DNA from: Chlorobiota bacterium
GTDB taxonomy: Bacteria; Bacteroidota; Bacteroidia; Bacteroidales; VadinHA17
DNA: 64,000 nucleotides
Direction of reading: 5' to 3'
NCBI GenBank assembly: GCA_013152085.1
Contig: JAADHC010000048.1
Location: 21,790 to 85,789, forward strand
The notes beneath the pieces are model-generated. The model did not search any database. It saw only the letters and a list, made by a program, of their open reading frames with translations, and was not told where the DNA came from. A program made the position numbers and the translations under genes. Position 1 is the first letter of the stretch, and every line of letters begins with the position of its first letter. Shown here in pieces: positions 8,228-17,813 of this stretch.

Positions 8228-9439
8228 ATTGTTTCCCGCCACCAGGGGTTCTACCCCGATAATCAGAATATCATCTACCTGTTCAAGATCCCCCTTCCAG
8301 GCCAGAAAAGTATCGTAAATAATCGTTTTCTGCTGATCAAGCGGCAAATGATGAATGGAAAGCAACAGGTGACGAAAGCGGCGGTACATAAACTTTTTAC
8401 CCTGCGGTCCACCGAACTGATCGGCATACCCATCAGAAAACATATATATTTTATCACCGGAGATCAGGGATAGTTTATGATTGGTAAAACGCTGGTTTTC
8501 TTCCTCTCCCAATCCTACCGAAAAACGGTCGGCTTTATATTCGATAAGGTTGTTATCCCTGATCAGGTATAAAGGATTGAATGCCCCGGCAAACTCAAGC
8601 AGCCTGTTTTCCCTGTCAAGAGCACAAAAAGCCAAATCCATTCCGTCTTTGAGCAGTATATTTTCCTCCCCTCGGGAGAAAGTGGCCGCGATACCCTGGT
8701 TAAGAATATTTAGAATCTCTGCAGGTTTATCCACCTTCTGATCATTAATGATCTTATCCAGAATCTCAAAACCGATCATAGACATAAAAGCTCCGGGTAC
8801 CCCATGGCCGGTACAGTCAGCAACCGTAAAAAATATTCTCCCTTCCCGGCCGGTAATCCAGTAAAAATCCCCACTGACCATATCTTTAGGAAGAAATAAA
8901 ATAAAAGATTCAGGCAGCAGGCGCTGGAAATAATAATCCGAAGGCAGCAATGCCTGCTGGATCTTTTGAGCATACCGTATGCTGTCGGTAAGGTTTTTAT
9001 GCGCCAGGGATAACTGATCCCTCTGGCGGCGAACTTCTTCTGCAATTTTCTCCTTTTCACGCAAGATCTGGTTTGTATGCCGGAGACTTTTTGTACGGTA
9101 CCGGATGATCAAAACAGTGAGTACCAAGATTATAAAAAGATATAACAATTGTGAAAATGGTGCTGTCCAGAAATTCCTGTTACCTGAAAACAGTGAACGA
9201 AATTTTGTGCCTGCGACGGCGGGAAAGGATTTATATCTGATCGTAACAGGAATCGGATTAAAATATCCGGCTCTACAAACCTCTTTGCAATGTCCCGAAT
9301 AAGAAACCATGAAGTGGAATCCGGACAAAGTTGCCAAATTAAAATAATGCTTTACCTGCTTAACAGGTATTTGACCAGAAACCCCGGACATGGAAACCGC
9401 CCACAGAAACAAGAGCATGATAACACTTCGCAGTTTCAT
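8216..9439 (-). CDS. membrane PP2C/SpoIIE-family serine phosphatase
   Basis: A 407-residue regulator; the ATG at 9439 is preferred over the TTG at 9454. It has an N-terminal signal-like hydrophobic segment, about 60 residues of unclear fold, one membrane helix (LLYLFIILVLTVLIIRY), a coiled coil (REKEKIAEEVRRQRDQ) and a SpoIIE/PP2C phosphatase domain. The phosphatase motifs are complete: MVSGDFYW, ADCTGHGVPGAFMSMIG, DGMDLAFC and MFSDGYADQFGG, which provide the metal-binding aspartates. Family members dephosphorylate phosphoserine on anti-sigma antagonists or similar partners. Bacteroidota relatives usually carry a large propeller or TPR sensor before the helix, and here that part is reduced to a stub. 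Its last codons overlap the hybrid kinase gene tail to tail. Confidence 0.88.
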   Translation of the reverse strand: MKLRSVIMLLFLWAVSMSGVSGQIPVKQVKHYFNLATLSGFHFMVSYSGHCKEVCRAGYFNPIPVTIRYKSFPAVAGTKFRSLFSGNRNFWTAPFSQLLYLFIILVLTVLIIRYRTKSLRHTNQILREKEKIAEEVRRQRDQLSLAHKNLTDSIRYAQKIQQALLPSDYYFQRLLPESFILFLPKDMVSGDFYWITGREGRIFFTVADCTGHGVPGAFMSMIGFEILDKIINDQKVDKPAEILNILNQGIAATFSRGEENILLKDGMDLAFCALDRENRLLEFAGAFNPLYLIRDNNLIEYKADRFSVGLGEEENQRFTNHKLSLISGDKIYMFSDGYADQFGGPQGKKFMYRRFRHLLLSIHHLPLDQQKTIIYDTFLAWKGDLEQVDDILIIGVEPLVAGNNSVQ

Positions 9440-9551
9440 CCGTAAATTTTTCAATTGGAAAAGATAATAAATTTTATCGGGTTCATATATATTATTTTAT
9501 TGCCTTTAGCCTCACCTGGTACATCATATTTTTATTTTGGACCGGGAGCAT

Positions 9552-9585
9552 AAAAAAACCGCCTGTAAAAGGCGGTTTTTCAAAA
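9552..9585 (-). terminator. intrinsic terminator of the ribosomal protein cluster
   Basis: AAAAACCGCC/GGCGGTTTTTTT with a 7-base loop (9552-9580), about 25 bases beyond the rplQ stop. Read on the minus strand the stem is followed by a T-run, the form of a Rho-independent terminator. The flanking A and T runs make it potentially bidirectional. Confidence 0.85.
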
Positions 9586-9604
9586 AAAAAAATATTTCAA
9601 GATA

Positions 9605-10219
9605 TTACACTCCCTCTTTTTTCTCCTCATCTTTTTTCACATCCTCTTCGGGAGATACTTTGGTTTCAATGTCTTTCTTCTCATCCTTCACTTCCGGTTT
9701 GTTTTCCTGTGCAGTATCTTCTGTGTCGGCAACCGGTGCCGTTGTCTTATCTTCCACTTTAGTTTCCGCAGCCGTTCCTTCAGTTTCTGTTTTCTTTTTA
9801 CCACGGCGTCCGCGACGGGTAGTTTTTGCTTTTGCCTCTGCACTTGCTGCCAGCATATTTTCATTAAAGTCTACCAGCTCAATAATACACATATCAGCAT
9901 TGTCCCCCAGCCGGTTGCCGGTTCTCAAAATACGGGTATAACCACCCGGTCGATCAGCAATTTTCGGTGAGACCTCACGGAAGAGTTCGGTTACAGCTTC
10001 TTTATCCTGCAGGTAACGAAAAACGATTCTTCTTGAATGAGTCGTATCCTCCTTGGATTTTGTCAGCAAAGGTTCTATATAAATTCTCAATGCTTTTGCT
10101 TTCGCCGTAGTTGTTCTGATACGTTTATGAATGATCAGTGAAGATGCCATATTTGTGAGCATGGCCTTACGATGCGTATTGGTCCTTCCAAGGTGATTAA
10201 ATCCTTTCCTGTGTCGCAT
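9605..10219 (-). CDS. rplQ: 50S ribosomal protein L17 with acidic/basic tail
   Basis: Large-subunit protein L17. The conserved domain occupies residues 1 to about 128, starting [21 protein letters not shown] and containing [21 protein letters not shown]. After it comes a tail of about 75 residues rich in Glu, Lys, Thr and Ala ([19 protein letters not shown] followed by an acidic stretch), so the protein is 204 residues against about 120 in E. coli. Such tails are seen in Bacteroidota L17. It is the last gene of the supercluster, 14 bases after rpoA, and is followed by a strong hairpin terminator. Confidence 0.97.
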   Translation of the reverse strand: MRHRKGFNHLGRTNTHRKAMLTNMASSLIIHKRIRTTTAKAKALRIYIEPLLTKSKEDTTHSRRIVFRYLQDKEAVTELFREVSPKIADRPGGYTRILRTGNRLGDNADMCIIELVDFNENMLAASAEAKAKTTRRGRRGKKKTETEGTAAETKVEDKTTAPVADTEDTAQENKPEVKDEKKDIETKVSPEEDVKKDEEKKEGV

Positions 10220-10233
10220 TTTATTTTCCTTTA

Positions 10234-11226
10234 TTAATCCTTATCCAATTTATATTTTGTAATTTCCATCCCAAAGTTCAATCCGAGGGAAGCAAGCAGT
10301 TCATCCAGTTCTGCAAGGGATTTTTTCCCGAAATTCCGGAATTTCAACAAATCATTCTTATTATATTTCACCAGATCTCCGAGGGTATCCACTTCTGCAG
10401 CTTTGAGACAGTTCAATGCCCTGACGGAAAGGTCCAGGTCAACCAGTTTGGTTTTCAGCAATTGGCGCATATGCAGCACTTCTTCATCAAATTCTTCATT
10501 GTTCAATGTTTCATCCTGGTCAAGTGTAATTTTCTCGTCAGAGAAGAGCATGAAATGGTAGATAAGAATCTTTGCCGCTTCCTTCAATGCTTCCTTCGGC
10601 GGAACGGATCCATCGGTATTTACTTCGATAATCAACTTCTCGTAGTCGGTTTTTTGTTCGACACGGTAATTCTCCACCTGGTATTTCACATTTTTAATCG
10701 GTGTAAAGACCGAATCGATAGCAATCAGGCCAAAAGGAGCTTCTTCCGGATGATTTTCCTCCGAGGGAACATAACCCCGGCCTTTATTAATGGTAATCTC
10801 AATATTGAGTTTCACATCGGGTTCCATACGGCAGATTACCAGGTCAGGGTTAAGAATCTGGAACCCCGACAGGTAATTTCCCAGGTCGCCGGCTTTAAAT
10901 TCGCTTTGTCCGGAAATATTTACCACCAGTTTTTCCTGGTCAACATCTTCGACAAGCTTTTTAAAGCGGATTTGTTTCATATTAAGGACTATTTCCGTAA
11001 CATCCTCGATCACACCGGGGATGGTTGAGAACTCATGTTCAACACCGTCAATTTTTATAGTAGTGATGGCATATCCCTCCAAAGAAGAGATTAATATCCG
11101 GCGCAAAGCATTCCCTATGGTAATGCCGTAACCCGGTTCGAGAGGACGGAATTCAAATTTGCCGAAGGTATCGTTGGCCTCCAGCATAATAACTTTATCC
11201 GGTTTTTGAAAAGCTAAGATTGCCAT
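10234..11226 (-). CDS. rpoA: RNA polymerase alpha subunit
   Basis: The 330-residue alpha subunit dimerises to nucleate RNA polymerase assembly. The N-terminal assembly domain contains the family signature [22 protein letters not shown]. The C-terminal domain from about residue 255 ([20 protein letters not shown], then [19 protein letters not shown]) is the DNA and activator contact module. It is placed between rpsD and rplQ, 18 bases after rpsD, the usual alpha-operon arrangement. Confidence 0.98.
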   Translation of the reverse strand: MAILAFQKPDKVIMLEANDTFGKFEFRPLEPGYGITIGNALRRILISSLEGYAITTIKIDGVEHEFSTIPGVIEDVTEIVLNMKQIRFKKLVEDVDQEKLVVNISGQSEFKAGDLGNYLSGFQILNPDLVICRMEPDVKLNIEITINKGRGYVPSEENHPEEAPFGLIAIDSVFTPIKNVKYQVENYRVEQKTDYEKLIIEVNTDGSVPPKEALKEAAKILIYHFMLFSDEKITLDQDETLNNEEFDEEVLHMRQLLKTKLVDLDLSVRALNCLKAAEVDTLGDLVKYNKNDLLKFRNFGKKSLAELDELLASLGLNFGMEITKYKLDKD

Positions 11227-11244
11227 GTATTTTATTATATTGGT

Positions 11245-11853
11245 TTATTTCGAGTAAAGTTCAACAATCAGGTTTTCCTTAATATTTTCCGGGATTTCTT
11301 CCCGTTGCGGAATACTCAGGAATTTACCTGTTTTCTGGCTTTCGTCCCATTCCAGCCAGGGGAATTGTGTATATCGGGCTGTTCCGAGCGATTGGGTAAT
11401 GGCTTCGAGTGATTTGGATCTTTCCCTCACGCCTATACGATCGCCTGGCCGAAGGGTATATGATGGAACATTCACGATCTCATCATTCACGGTAATATGC
11501 CGATGAGAAACAAGTTGTCTTGCAGCGGCTCTGGTAGGGGCAACACCGAGGCGATACACAACATTATCCAGCCGGGATTCCAGCAGTTGCAGCAACACTT
11601 CACCGGTAACCCCTTTACTCCGGGAGGCTTTCTTAAACAAATTTGAAAACTGTTTTTCCAGTACGCCATAAATGTATTTGGCTTTCTGCTTTTCTTTCAA
11701 TTGCAAACCGTATTCAGAAGTTTTTCTTCTTCTTCGATTCTGACCATGATGTCCGGGGGGATAATTCTTTTTCTCAAAAGTTTTATCCGGTCCGTAAATA
11801 GGGTCTCCGAATTTTCTTGAGATTTTCGTTTTTGGTCCAATATATCTAGCCAT
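11245..11853 (-). CDS. rpsD: 30S ribosomal protein S4
   Basis: A 202-residue S4, a primary 16S rRNA binder that nucleates 30S assembly. The N-terminus [21 protein letters not shown] lacks the Cys cluster of zinc-binding S4 proteins, so this is the zinc-free form. The S4 RNA-binding motif is [20 protein letters not shown] followed by [13 protein letters not shown]. In E. coli S4 is the alpha-operon autoregulator; whether that applies here cannot be seen. Confidence 0.98.
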   Translation of the reverse strand: MARYIGPKTKISRKFGDPIYGPDKTFEKKNYPPGHHGQNRRRRKTSEYGLQLKEKQKAKYIYGVLEKQFSNLFKKASRSKGVTGEVLLQLLESRLDNVVYRLGVAPTRAAARQLVSHRHITVNDEIVNVPSYTLRPGDRIGVRERSKSLEAITQSLGTARYTQFPWLEWDESQKTGKFLSIPQREEIPENIKENLIVELYSK

Positions 11854-11885
11854 TTCTGTTAATTTTTCTCAGTCAGTAAGTAAAA

Positions 11886-12275
11886 TCAAACCCTTCTTCT
11901 CTTTGGCGGGCGGCAGCCATTATGCGGCAGGGGTGTTACATCAACAATTTCCATCACTTCGATGCCGGTGCTGTGGATAGTTCTGATTGCCGATTCCCGT
12001 CCTGAGCCGGGTCCTTTCACAAATACTTTCACTTTACGCAATCCGAGGTCATAAGCCACTTTTGCACTATCCTGGGCAGCTACCTGTGCTGCATACGGGG
12101 TATTCTTCTTTGATCCTTTAAAGCCCATCTTTCCTGCCGAAGACCAACTGATAACCTGTCCGGCATTATTGGTCAGGGTAACAATAATATTATTGAAGGA
12201 GGCATGTATGTGAGCCTGTCCGACAGCCTCAACTTTAACGACTCTTTTCTTCGATGATCTGGTTTTCTTTGCCAT
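11886..12275 (-). CDS. rpsK: 30S ribosomal protein S11
   Basis: A 129-residue S11, part of the 30S platform beside the mRNA exit region. Diagnostic segments are [29 protein letters not shown] and the conserved tail [18 protein letters not shown]. It begins 10 bases after rpsM and is followed after 32 bases by rpsD, in conserved alpha-operon order. Confidence 0.98.
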   Translation of the reverse strand: MAKKTRSSKKRVVKVEAVGQAHIHASFNNIIVTLTNNAGQVISWSSAGKMGFKGSKKNTPYAAQVAAQDSAKVAYDLGLRKVKVFVKGPGSGRESAIRTIHSTGIEVMEIVDVTPLPHNGCRPPKRRRV

Positions 12276-12285
12276 TTCTTACCGG

Positions 12286-12663
12286 TTATTTGGTTGCTTT
12301 CTTTTTATTCGCGATGGTCTTTTTCCGTCCTTTTCGTGTCCGTGCATTTGTACGGGTTCGCTGTCCGCGAACAGGCATTCCTGTACGGTGACGGATGCCC
12401 CGGTATGCACCAATGTCCATCAGTCGTTTAATGTTTAACTGCACTTCAGACCGCAGTTCTCCCTCGAGCTTATACTCCTCATTGAGGATTTTCCTGAGTT
12501 TGGTAATGTGCTCATCCGTCCAGTCTTTCACTTTGATCTCACGGCTGATCCCGGCCTTATCAAGGATTTTCCGGGCCGTACTGCGACCAATCCCGTAAAT
12601 ATAGGTCAGACCGATCTCTCCGCGTTTGTTTTTAGGTAAATCTACACCTACTAATCGTGCCAT
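12286..12663 (-). CDS. rpsM: 30S ribosomal protein S13
   Basis: A 125-residue S13, located in the 30S head and contacting the P-site tRNA through its basic tail. It starts [26 protein letters not shown], has the helix-two-turn-helix region, and ends with [17 protein letters not shown]. It follows rpmJ after 25 bases and heads the rpsM-rpsK-rpsD-rpoA-rplQ block. Confidence 0.98.
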   Translation of the reverse strand: MARLVGVDLPKNKRGEIGLTYIYGIGRSTARKILDKAGISREIKVKDWTDEHITKLRKILNEEYKLEGELRSEVQLNIKRLMDIGAYRGIRHRTGMPVRGQRTRTNARTRKGRKKTIANKKKATK

Positions 12664-12688
12664 ATACTTAAATATTTAATCTCGTTAG

Positions 12689-12805
12689 TTATCCCTGGCG
12701 CTGCTTATAGCGAGGATTTTTTTTGTTAATCACATATAAACGTCCCTTCCGGCGTACAATCTTACAGTCGGGTGTGCGTTTCTTTAATGATGCGCGTACC
12801 TTCAT
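12689..12805 (-). CDS. rpmJ: 50S ribosomal protein L36 (missed by the ORF track)
   Basis: Reading the minus strand from the ATG at 12805 gives 38 residues, [20 protein letters not shown] followed by [18 protein letters not shown], then TAA. This is L36, too short for the supplied track. Of the four zinc ligands (three Cys and one His) of the classical form only one Cys remains, so it is the zinc-independent type common in Bacteroidota. The position between infA and rpsM is the conserved one. A 112-base spacer with a hairpin separates it from infA. Confidence 0.95.
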   Translation of the reverse strand: MKVRASLKKRTPDCKIVRRKGRLYVINKKNPRYKQRQG

Positions 12806-12859
12806 GGTCTATTATTTACTGTTATTAATTTATATTCTATTTTAATATTTCTCTATTAC

Positions 12860-12883
12860 AAAACCATATTAAATATGGTTTTT
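12860..12883 (-). other. hairpin in the infA-rpmJ spacer
   Basis: A perfect inverted repeat AAAACCATAT-TAA-ATATGGTTTT, in an AT-rich spacer of 112 bases, the longest gap inside the ribosomal cluster. On the minus strand it is followed by only four Ts, so it could be a weak terminator or attenuator, an RNase processing site or an mRNA stabiliser. No TAnnTTTG promoter element was found between it and rpmJ. Confidence 0.55.
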
Positions 12884-12917
12884 GATCAAAACCTCTTCCT
12901 GTTACGGACCTTCCGTC

Positions 12918-13136
12918 TTATTTATACCGGAAAGTAATCCTCCCTTTGGTCAGGTCGTAGGGGGACATTTCCACTTTCACTTTATCCCCCGGCAATATCT
13001 TGATGTAATGCATTCGCATTTTCCCTGAGATATGTGCCGTAATCACATGACCATTTTCCAGTTCCACCCGGAACATTGCATTGGACAAGGCTTCAATTAT
13101 GGTTCCATCCTGTTCTATAGATGGTTGTTTCGCCAT
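12918..13136 (-). CDS. infA: translation initiation factor IF-1
   Basis: A 72-residue IF-1, an S1-fold (OB) protein that blocks the A site during initiation. The start at 13136 ([22 protein letters not shown]) is chosen over the TTG-type start in the track because it matches the family N-terminus and leaves a normal 10-base gap after map. The body contains [20 protein letters not shown] and the C-terminal [15 protein letters not shown]. Confidence 0.97.
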   Translation of the reverse strand: MAKQPSIEQDGTIIEALSNAMFRVELENGHVITAHISGKMRMHYIKILPGDKVKVEMSPYDLTKGRITFRYK

Positions 13137-13146
13137 AATGTGTTTT

Positions 13147-13923
13147 TTATATTGGTTTAATAATTTCGTCAATATATTTAAACGTGGTCAACACTTCCGC
13201 TCCTTCTATCCGGACAACAACAGCATATTCGAAATGTGCCGAAGGTTTCCCGTCCACCGTCTGGATCGTCCATCCGTCCGACTTTTGATATATATCTTTT
13301 TTCCCCATATTGATCATTGGTTCGACACAAACGACCAATCCTGCCTTTAACTTAGGGCCTTTGCCACGTTTTCCGTAGTTGGGCACCTCGGGTGCTTCAT
13401 GGAGATTTCTGCCCAGCCCGTGTCCTACCAGTTCTCTAACCACTGAGAATCCGTTTGATTCGGCATGATACTGGACGGCAGAACCAATGTCGCCAACCCT
13501 GTTTCCAGGGCGGATTTGCTTTACACCAAGTTCCAGGCATTCCCTGGTCACATGGAGCAGCTTCCGGGTATCTTTTTCAATATTGCCAACGGCAAAAGTA
13601 AAAGCCGAATCGCCATAAAATCCATCTTTCAGCACCCCGCAATCGACCGAAATAATATCCCCTTCCTTCAGTTGATAATCCGAAGGAATTCCATGCACTA
13701 CCTGACTGTTGACTGATGTGCAAAGCGTATTGGGAAACCCGTTATATCCTTTAAATCCCGGTTTTGCACCGTGATCCAGGATAAACTGTTCGGCGATCTG
13801 GTCCAGAAACCGGGTAGTAACCCCCGGTTTGATTTCTTTTCCCACTTCTGCCAGCGTCCGTGAAACCAATAAATTATTTTCACGGAGAACAGCAATCTCC
13901 TCGTCGGTTTTTAATACGATCAT
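13147..13923 (-). CDS. map: type I methionine aminopeptidase
   Basis: Removes the initiator Met from nascent proteins. The ATG at 13923 gives 258 residues; the extra residue in the track comes from a TTG directly upstream. The five metal ligands of the pita-bread fold are visible: Asp in [15 protein letters not shown] (two), His in [18 protein letters not shown], Glu in [10 protein letters not shown] and Glu in HFEYAVVV. It sits 12 bases after secY and before infA, the standard Bacteroidota spc-operon order. adk, which often lies here in other phyla, is absent. Confidence 0.97.
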   Translation of the reverse strand: MIVLKTDEEIAVLRENNLLVSRTLAEVGKEIKPGVTTRFLDQIAEQFILDHGAKPGFKGYNGFPNTLCTSVNSQVVHGIPSDYQLKEGDIISVDCGVLKDGFYGDSAFTFAVGNIEKDTRKLLHVTRECLELGVKQIRPGNRVGDIGSAVQYHAESNGFSVVRELVGHGLGRNLHEAPEVPNYGKRGKGPKLKAGLVVCVEPMINMGKKDIYQKSDGWTIQTVDGKPSAHFEYAVVVRIEGAEVLTTFKYIDEIIKPI

Positions 13924-13935
13924 CAAAGAACGTTA

Positions 13936-15270
13936 TTATATGGCAGCCGCCCCACCGGCTCTGCCTTTTATTCTGCCGGTCTTCATCAGACCATCATAGT
14001 GTCGCATTAACAGATGACTTTCAATCTGTTGTAAAGTATCCAAAACCACACCTACCAGGATTAACAATGACGTTCCTCCATAAAAATGAGCAAACTGGTT
14101 GGAAACACCAATGTTCACAGCCAACGTAGGCAACAACGCCACAATGGCCAGGAATATGGATCCGGGCAGCGTAATCCGGGACATAATCGAATCGAGAAAT
14201 TCAGCCGTTTTCCTGCCGGGTTTAACTCCGGGGATAAAACCACCGTTTTTTTTCAGGTCTTCAGCCATTTGCTGAGGATTTATCGTAATGGCCGTATAAA
14301 AATAGGTAAACACAATAATCAGGAAGGCCATTACCATGTTATACCAGAACCCGTAAATATTCGAAAAAGCCGTGGCGAAACCTCCAAGTTTATCAGATGA
14401 ATACCCGATAAATACAATCGGAAGCATCATAATCGCCTGGGCAAAAATGATCGGCATTACCCCGGCAGCATTCACTTTCAGCGGGATATATTGTCGTACT
14501 CCTCCGTATTGTTTATTGCCAATAATACGCTTGGCATATTGCACGGGGACCCTCCTTGTCCCCTGCACAAGCAATATTGTCCCGATAATAACCACAAACC
14601 ATAAGACAATCTCAATCAGAAAGGCGATCAGTCCTCCGGAACCATTCAATCTTGCGCCGAATTCTGCTACGGTGGCAAAAGGTAACCGGGCAATAATTCC
14701 GATCATAATAATCAATGAGATACCATTCCCGATGCCTTTGTCGGTAATCCGCTCACCCATCCACATCACAAACATGGTTCCGGTAGTAAGGATAATTACC
14801 GAAGAGATCGTGAAAAATGTTCCTTTCAGCACGAAGGCAGAATCAGGCAATCTTGCATGCAGGTTCATCAGATAACTGGGTGCCTGAAGCAGAAGAATAG
14901 CAACGGTAAGATATCTGGTGATCTGGTTAATTTTTCTCCGTCCGCTTTCTCCTTCTTTCTGCAGGCGCTGGAAATACGGGATGGCAATCCCAAGCAACTG
15001 CACCACAATGGATGCAGAGATATAAGGCATGATTCCGAGTGCAAATATCGAGGCCTGGGAAAACGCACCTCCGGAAAACATATCCAGCAGGCTCATGATC
15101 CCTGTTGAAGTCTGCTGTTTCAGGCCGGCAAGCTGAGAGGGGTCAACACCCGGCAGGGTGATATATTTCCCAAGCCGGTATATCAGCAGAATGCCCAGTG
15201 TGTAAAGAATCCTGTTGCGCAGATCTTCGATCTTGAAAATATTCTTTATGGTCTCGATAAAAGCTTTCAT
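13936..15270 (-). CDS. secY: preprotein translocase subunit SecY
   Basis: The 444-residue channel subunit of the Sec translocon in the inner membrane. Ten hydrophobic helices can be followed, from ILYTLGILLIYRLGKYI to the C-terminal HFYGGTSLLILVGVVLDT. The plug region (LDMFSGGAFSQASIFALGIMPYISASI) and the cytoplasmic loop with VPVQYAKR are conserved. It follows rplO after 4 bases, so membrane insertion capacity is co-expressed with ribosomes. Confidence 0.98.
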   Translation of the reverse strand: MKAFIETIKNIFKIEDLRNRILYTLGILLIYRLGKYITLPGVDPSQLAGLKQQTSTGIMSLLDMFSGGAFSQASIFALGIMPYISASIVVQLLGIAIPYFQRLQKEGESGRRKINQITRYLTVAILLLQAPSYLMNLHARLPDSAFVLKGTFFTISSVIILTTGTMFVMWMGERITDKGIGNGISLIIMIGIIARLPFATVAEFGARLNGSGGLIAFLIEIVLWFVVIIGTILLVQGTRRVPVQYAKRIIGNKQYGGVRQYIPLKVNAAGVMPIIFAQAIMMLPIVFIGYSSDKLGGFATAFSNIYGFWYNMVMAFLIIVFTYFYTAITINPQQMAEDLKKNGGFIPGVKPGRKTAEFLDSIMSRITLPGSIFLAIVALLPTLAVNIGVSNQFAHFYGGTSLLILVGVVLDTLQQIESHLLMRHYDGLMKTGRIKGRAGGAAAI

Positions 15271-15274
15271 TCCG

Positions 15275-15721
15275 TTAAAGTTTTGTAACCGTCCCCTTTA
15301 CAGATTCAATGGCTTTGGCAGCTGCCTGTGAAAAAGCATGTGCCGTCACGTCGAGTTTTTTTGTCAGTTTTCCGTTTCCAAGAATTTTCACCAGGGCATT
15401 TTTAGAAATCAGACCGGCCTTAATCAGTGTCTCAGGATCGATTTTCCCCAGGTTTCTTTTTTCAGCCAATGCCTGAAGGGTGCTCAGATTAATCGCTTTG
15501 TATTCCTTCCGGTTAATATTCTTAAAACCATGTTTCGGGATACGGCGCTGCAGGGGCATTTGTCCACCTTCGAAACCAATTTTTTTTGAATATCCCGAGC
15601 GGGATTTCTGGCCTTTATGCCCACGGGTAGACGTTCCGCCTTTACCCGAGCCCTGTCCTCTGGCTATTCTTGTCCGGTTTTTAACCGATCCCCTGGCGGG
15701 TTTTAAATTACTAAGATCCAT
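15275..15721 (-). CDS. rplO: 50S ribosomal protein L15
   Basis: A 148-residue L15, a late-assembly 23S rRNA binder. It has the Gly/Arg-rich N-terminal extension (RIARGQGSGKGGTSTRGHKGQKSR) and the globular C-terminal part with LVKILGNGKLTKKLDVTAHAFSQAA. It lies between rpmD and secY with short spacers. Confidence 0.98.
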   Translation of the reverse strand: MDLSNLKPARGSVKNRTRIARGQGSGKGGTSTRGHKGQKSRSGYSKKIGFEGGQMPLQRRIPKHGFKNINRKEYKAINLSTLQALAEKRNLGKIDPETLIKAGLISKNALVKILGNGKLTKKLDVTAHAFSQAAAKAIESVKGTVTKL

Positions 15722-15732
15722 CGCTGCTGTTC

Positions 15733-15915
15733 TTATTTAATATTTTCAACTTTTACTAAATGTCTTACTTTTTTTACCATACCAAGAATCTGGTGTGTAG
15801 CTTCCACCTCGACGGCAGCATTAACCTTACGCAAACCCAGCGCCTGTAAGGTACGTTTTTGCCGCTGTGTGCTGCCTATTTTGCTACGAATTTGTTGAAT
15901 TCTGATCTTTCCCAT
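15733..15915 (-). CDS. rpmD: 50S ribosomal protein L30
   Basis: A 60-residue L30 of normal bacterial length. Conserved features are IRIQQIRSKIGSTQRQKRTLQALGLRK and the end LGMVKKVRHLVKVE. It starts 11 bases after rpsE. Confidence 0.97.
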   Translation of the reverse strand: MGKIRIQQIRSKIGSTQRQKRTLQALGLRKVNAAVEVEATHQILGMVKKVRHLVKVENIK

Positions 15916-15926
15916 CGATTTATTGC

Positions 15927-16442
15927 TTAACCATTAAATACTTTATTCAGATCTATACCCCTGTGTTCGGCAACCGTATAAGCATCACGCATTTCGAGAA
16001 GTGCCCGGAAAGTTGCCTTTACCAGGTTATGAGGGTTGGAAGATCCTTTTGACTTGGCCAGGACATCTTTCACACCGACACTTTCCAGCACAGCACGCAT
16101 AGCACCTCCGGCTTTAACACCTGTACCTTCAGAGGCAGGTTTGAGGAAAACCCTTGCCCCGCCATATTTGGCCAGTTGCTCATGAGGTATGGTTCCTTTA
16201 ATCAATGGCACCTTAATCAGGTTTTTCTTAGCATCCTCGATCCCCTTGGCAATGGCAGTGGTAACTTCACCTGCCTTACCCAGTCCGTATCCTGCAATAC
16301 CATCTTCGTTTCCAACGACAACAATCGCAGAAAAACTAAAGGTACGGCCACCCTTGGTCACTTTTGTAACACGCTGGATACTGACCAACCGGTCTTTCAG
16401 TTCCAGATCACTGGTTTTTACTTTTCTTATCCCGTCTGACAT
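15927..16442 (-). CDS. rpsE: 30S ribosomal protein S5
   Basis: A 171-residue S5, involved in decoding fidelity and mRNA unwinding at the entry site. The double-stranded RNA-binding-like N-terminal domain contains [21 protein letters not shown] and [17 protein letters not shown]. The C-terminal domain contains [31 protein letters not shown]. It is 3 bases from the rplR stop, so translational coupling is likely. Confidence 0.98.
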   Translation of the reverse strand: MSDGIRKVKTSDLELKDRLVSIQRVTKVTKGGRTFSFSAIVVVGNEDGIAGYGLGKAGEVTTAIAKGIEDAKKNLIKVPLIKGTIPHEQLAKYGGARVFLKPASEGTGVKAGGAMRAVLESVGVKDVLAKSKGSSNPHNLVKATFRALLEMRDAYTVAEHRGIDLNKVFNG

Positions 16443-16445
16443 AAG

Positions 16446-16805
16446 CTAAAAATTTAAACCTCCCTTACGGGCGGCATCTGCTAATTCTTTTACACGTCCG
16501 TGATATAAATATCCTCCACGGTCAAAAGTTACATTTTCAATACCTTTTTCCTTTAACCGTTTTGCAATCAATTCGCCAACCTGCCGGGCCTGCTCCTTTT
16601 TGGAGATTTTCCCCTTTCCGGAAATCTCTTTCTCGCGTGAAGAGGCACTGGCAAGCGTTTTACCGTTCAGGTCGTCAATGGCCTGCACATAGATCTGCCG
16701 GTTACTCCGGTAAACAGCAAGTCTCGGTTTTTCAGGGTGACCGTTTACGATCTTTCTGATCCGTTGTCTTATGCGTTTTCTACGCTCAATTCTTGTTAAC
16801 GCCAT
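16446..16805 (-). CDS. rplR: 50S ribosomal protein L18
   Basis: A 119-residue L18, which binds 5S rRNA and places it on the 50S subunit. The basic N-terminus ([15 protein letters not shown]) precedes [30 protein letters not shown], and the end [26 protein letters not shown] is diagnostic. It is 25 bases downstream of rplF. Confidence 0.98.
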   Translation of the reverse strand: MALTRIERRKRIRQRIRKIVNGHPEKPRLAVYRSNRQIYVQAIDDLNGKTLASASSREKEISGKGKISKKEQARQVGELIAKRLKEKGIENVTFDRGGYLYHGRVKELADAARKGGLNF

Positions 16806-16830
16806 TTTCTCAATCGTTTATCATCAAAAA

Positions 16831-17382
16831 CTAAACACTGGCTGCTTTACCTGCTTTTCTTCGTATCTGTTCACCAACAAAGCGGATTCCTTTACCTTTA
16901 TAAGGTTCGGGTTTACGTAGCGACCTGATTTTTGCCGCTACATGACCAAGAAGCTGTTTATCATGGCTTTTCAGGGTCACGATGGGATTGCTCCGTCTTT
17001 CGGTCTTGGTCTCAACCTTAATTTCCTGCGGAAGTTCAAATACAATATCATGTGAATATCCCAGGTTCATTTCAAGTTGCTGTCCTTTTGATTCTGCACG
17101 AAAACCGACACCTACAAGCTCGAGTTGTATTTCAAACCCCCTGGAAACACCCTCTACCATATTATTGATCAAAGAGCGGTACAGGCCATGCATGGCTTTG
17201 TGCCTTTTCTGATCGGTAGGCCGGGATACAATCACCTGGCCATCCTTGATTCCGACCGTAATGTCAGGGTCGATATCCTGAGATAACTCACCCAGGGGCC
17301 CTTTCACAAAAACGGTATGATCCTTAACCTCGATTGTTACACCCTGCGGTAGTGGGATAGGTAATTTTCCTATTCTTGACAT
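16831..17382 (-). CDS. rplF: 50S ribosomal protein L6
   Basis: A 183-residue L6 near the factor-binding site of the 50S subunit. It begins MSRIGKLPIPLPQGVTIEV, has two repeated alpha/beta domains, and ends with KSHDKQLLGHVAAKIRSLRKPEPYKGKGIRF. It lies 12 bases from rpsH. Confidence 0.98.
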   Translation of the reverse strand: MSRIGKLPIPLPQGVTIEVKDHTVFVKGPLGELSQDIDPDITVGIKDGQVIVSRPTDQKRHKAMHGLYRSLINNMVEGVSRGFEIQLELVGVGFRAESKGQQLEMNLGYSHDIVFELPQEIKVETKTERRSNPIVTLKSHDKQLLGHVAAKIRSLRKPEPYKGKGIRFVGEQIRRKAGKAASV

Positions 17383-17394
17383 CGCTAAAATTCT

Positions 17395-17790
17395 TTAATA
17401 TACATAACATAAAACTTCTCCGCCAACGCCCATTTTCCTGGCCTCTTTATCGGTCATCACTCCTTTTGAAGTAGAGAGGATGGCAACTCCCAGGCCATTA
17501 AGAACACGGGGCAGGCTGTTTGAGTCGACATACTTTCGTAATCCGGGACGGCTGATCCGTTTCAGGGATTTGATAGCCGGTATTTGTGTCTTCGGATGGT
17601 ATTTCAGCGCAATTTTTATAGTACCCTGAATCCCGTCATCCAGGAATTTATAATTCAGGATATAACCCTTGTCGTAAAGGATTCTGGTCAGGCTTTTTTT
17701 CAGGTTTGATGCCGGAATTTCGACCACCCTGTGCCTGGCTAATGAAGCATTTCTTATTCGGGTCAGATAATCTGCAATCGGATCGGTCAT
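17395..17790 (-). CDS. rpsH: 30S ribosomal protein S8
   Basis: A 131-residue S8, a primary 16S rRNA binder. Signatures are [20 protein letters not shown] at the start and [24 protein letters not shown] near the end. In E. coli S8 represses the spc operon; no equivalent RNA site could be confirmed here. Confidence 0.98.
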   Translation of the reverse strand: MTDPIADYLTRIRNASLARHRVVEIPASNLKKSLTRILYDKGYILNYKFLDDGIQGTIKIALKYHPKTQIPAIKSLKRISRPGLRKYVDSNSLPRVLNGLGVAILSTSKGVMTDKEARKMGVGGEVLCYVY

Positions 17791-17813
17791 TTTCGCTAAT
17801 AATTTTTAATTTT

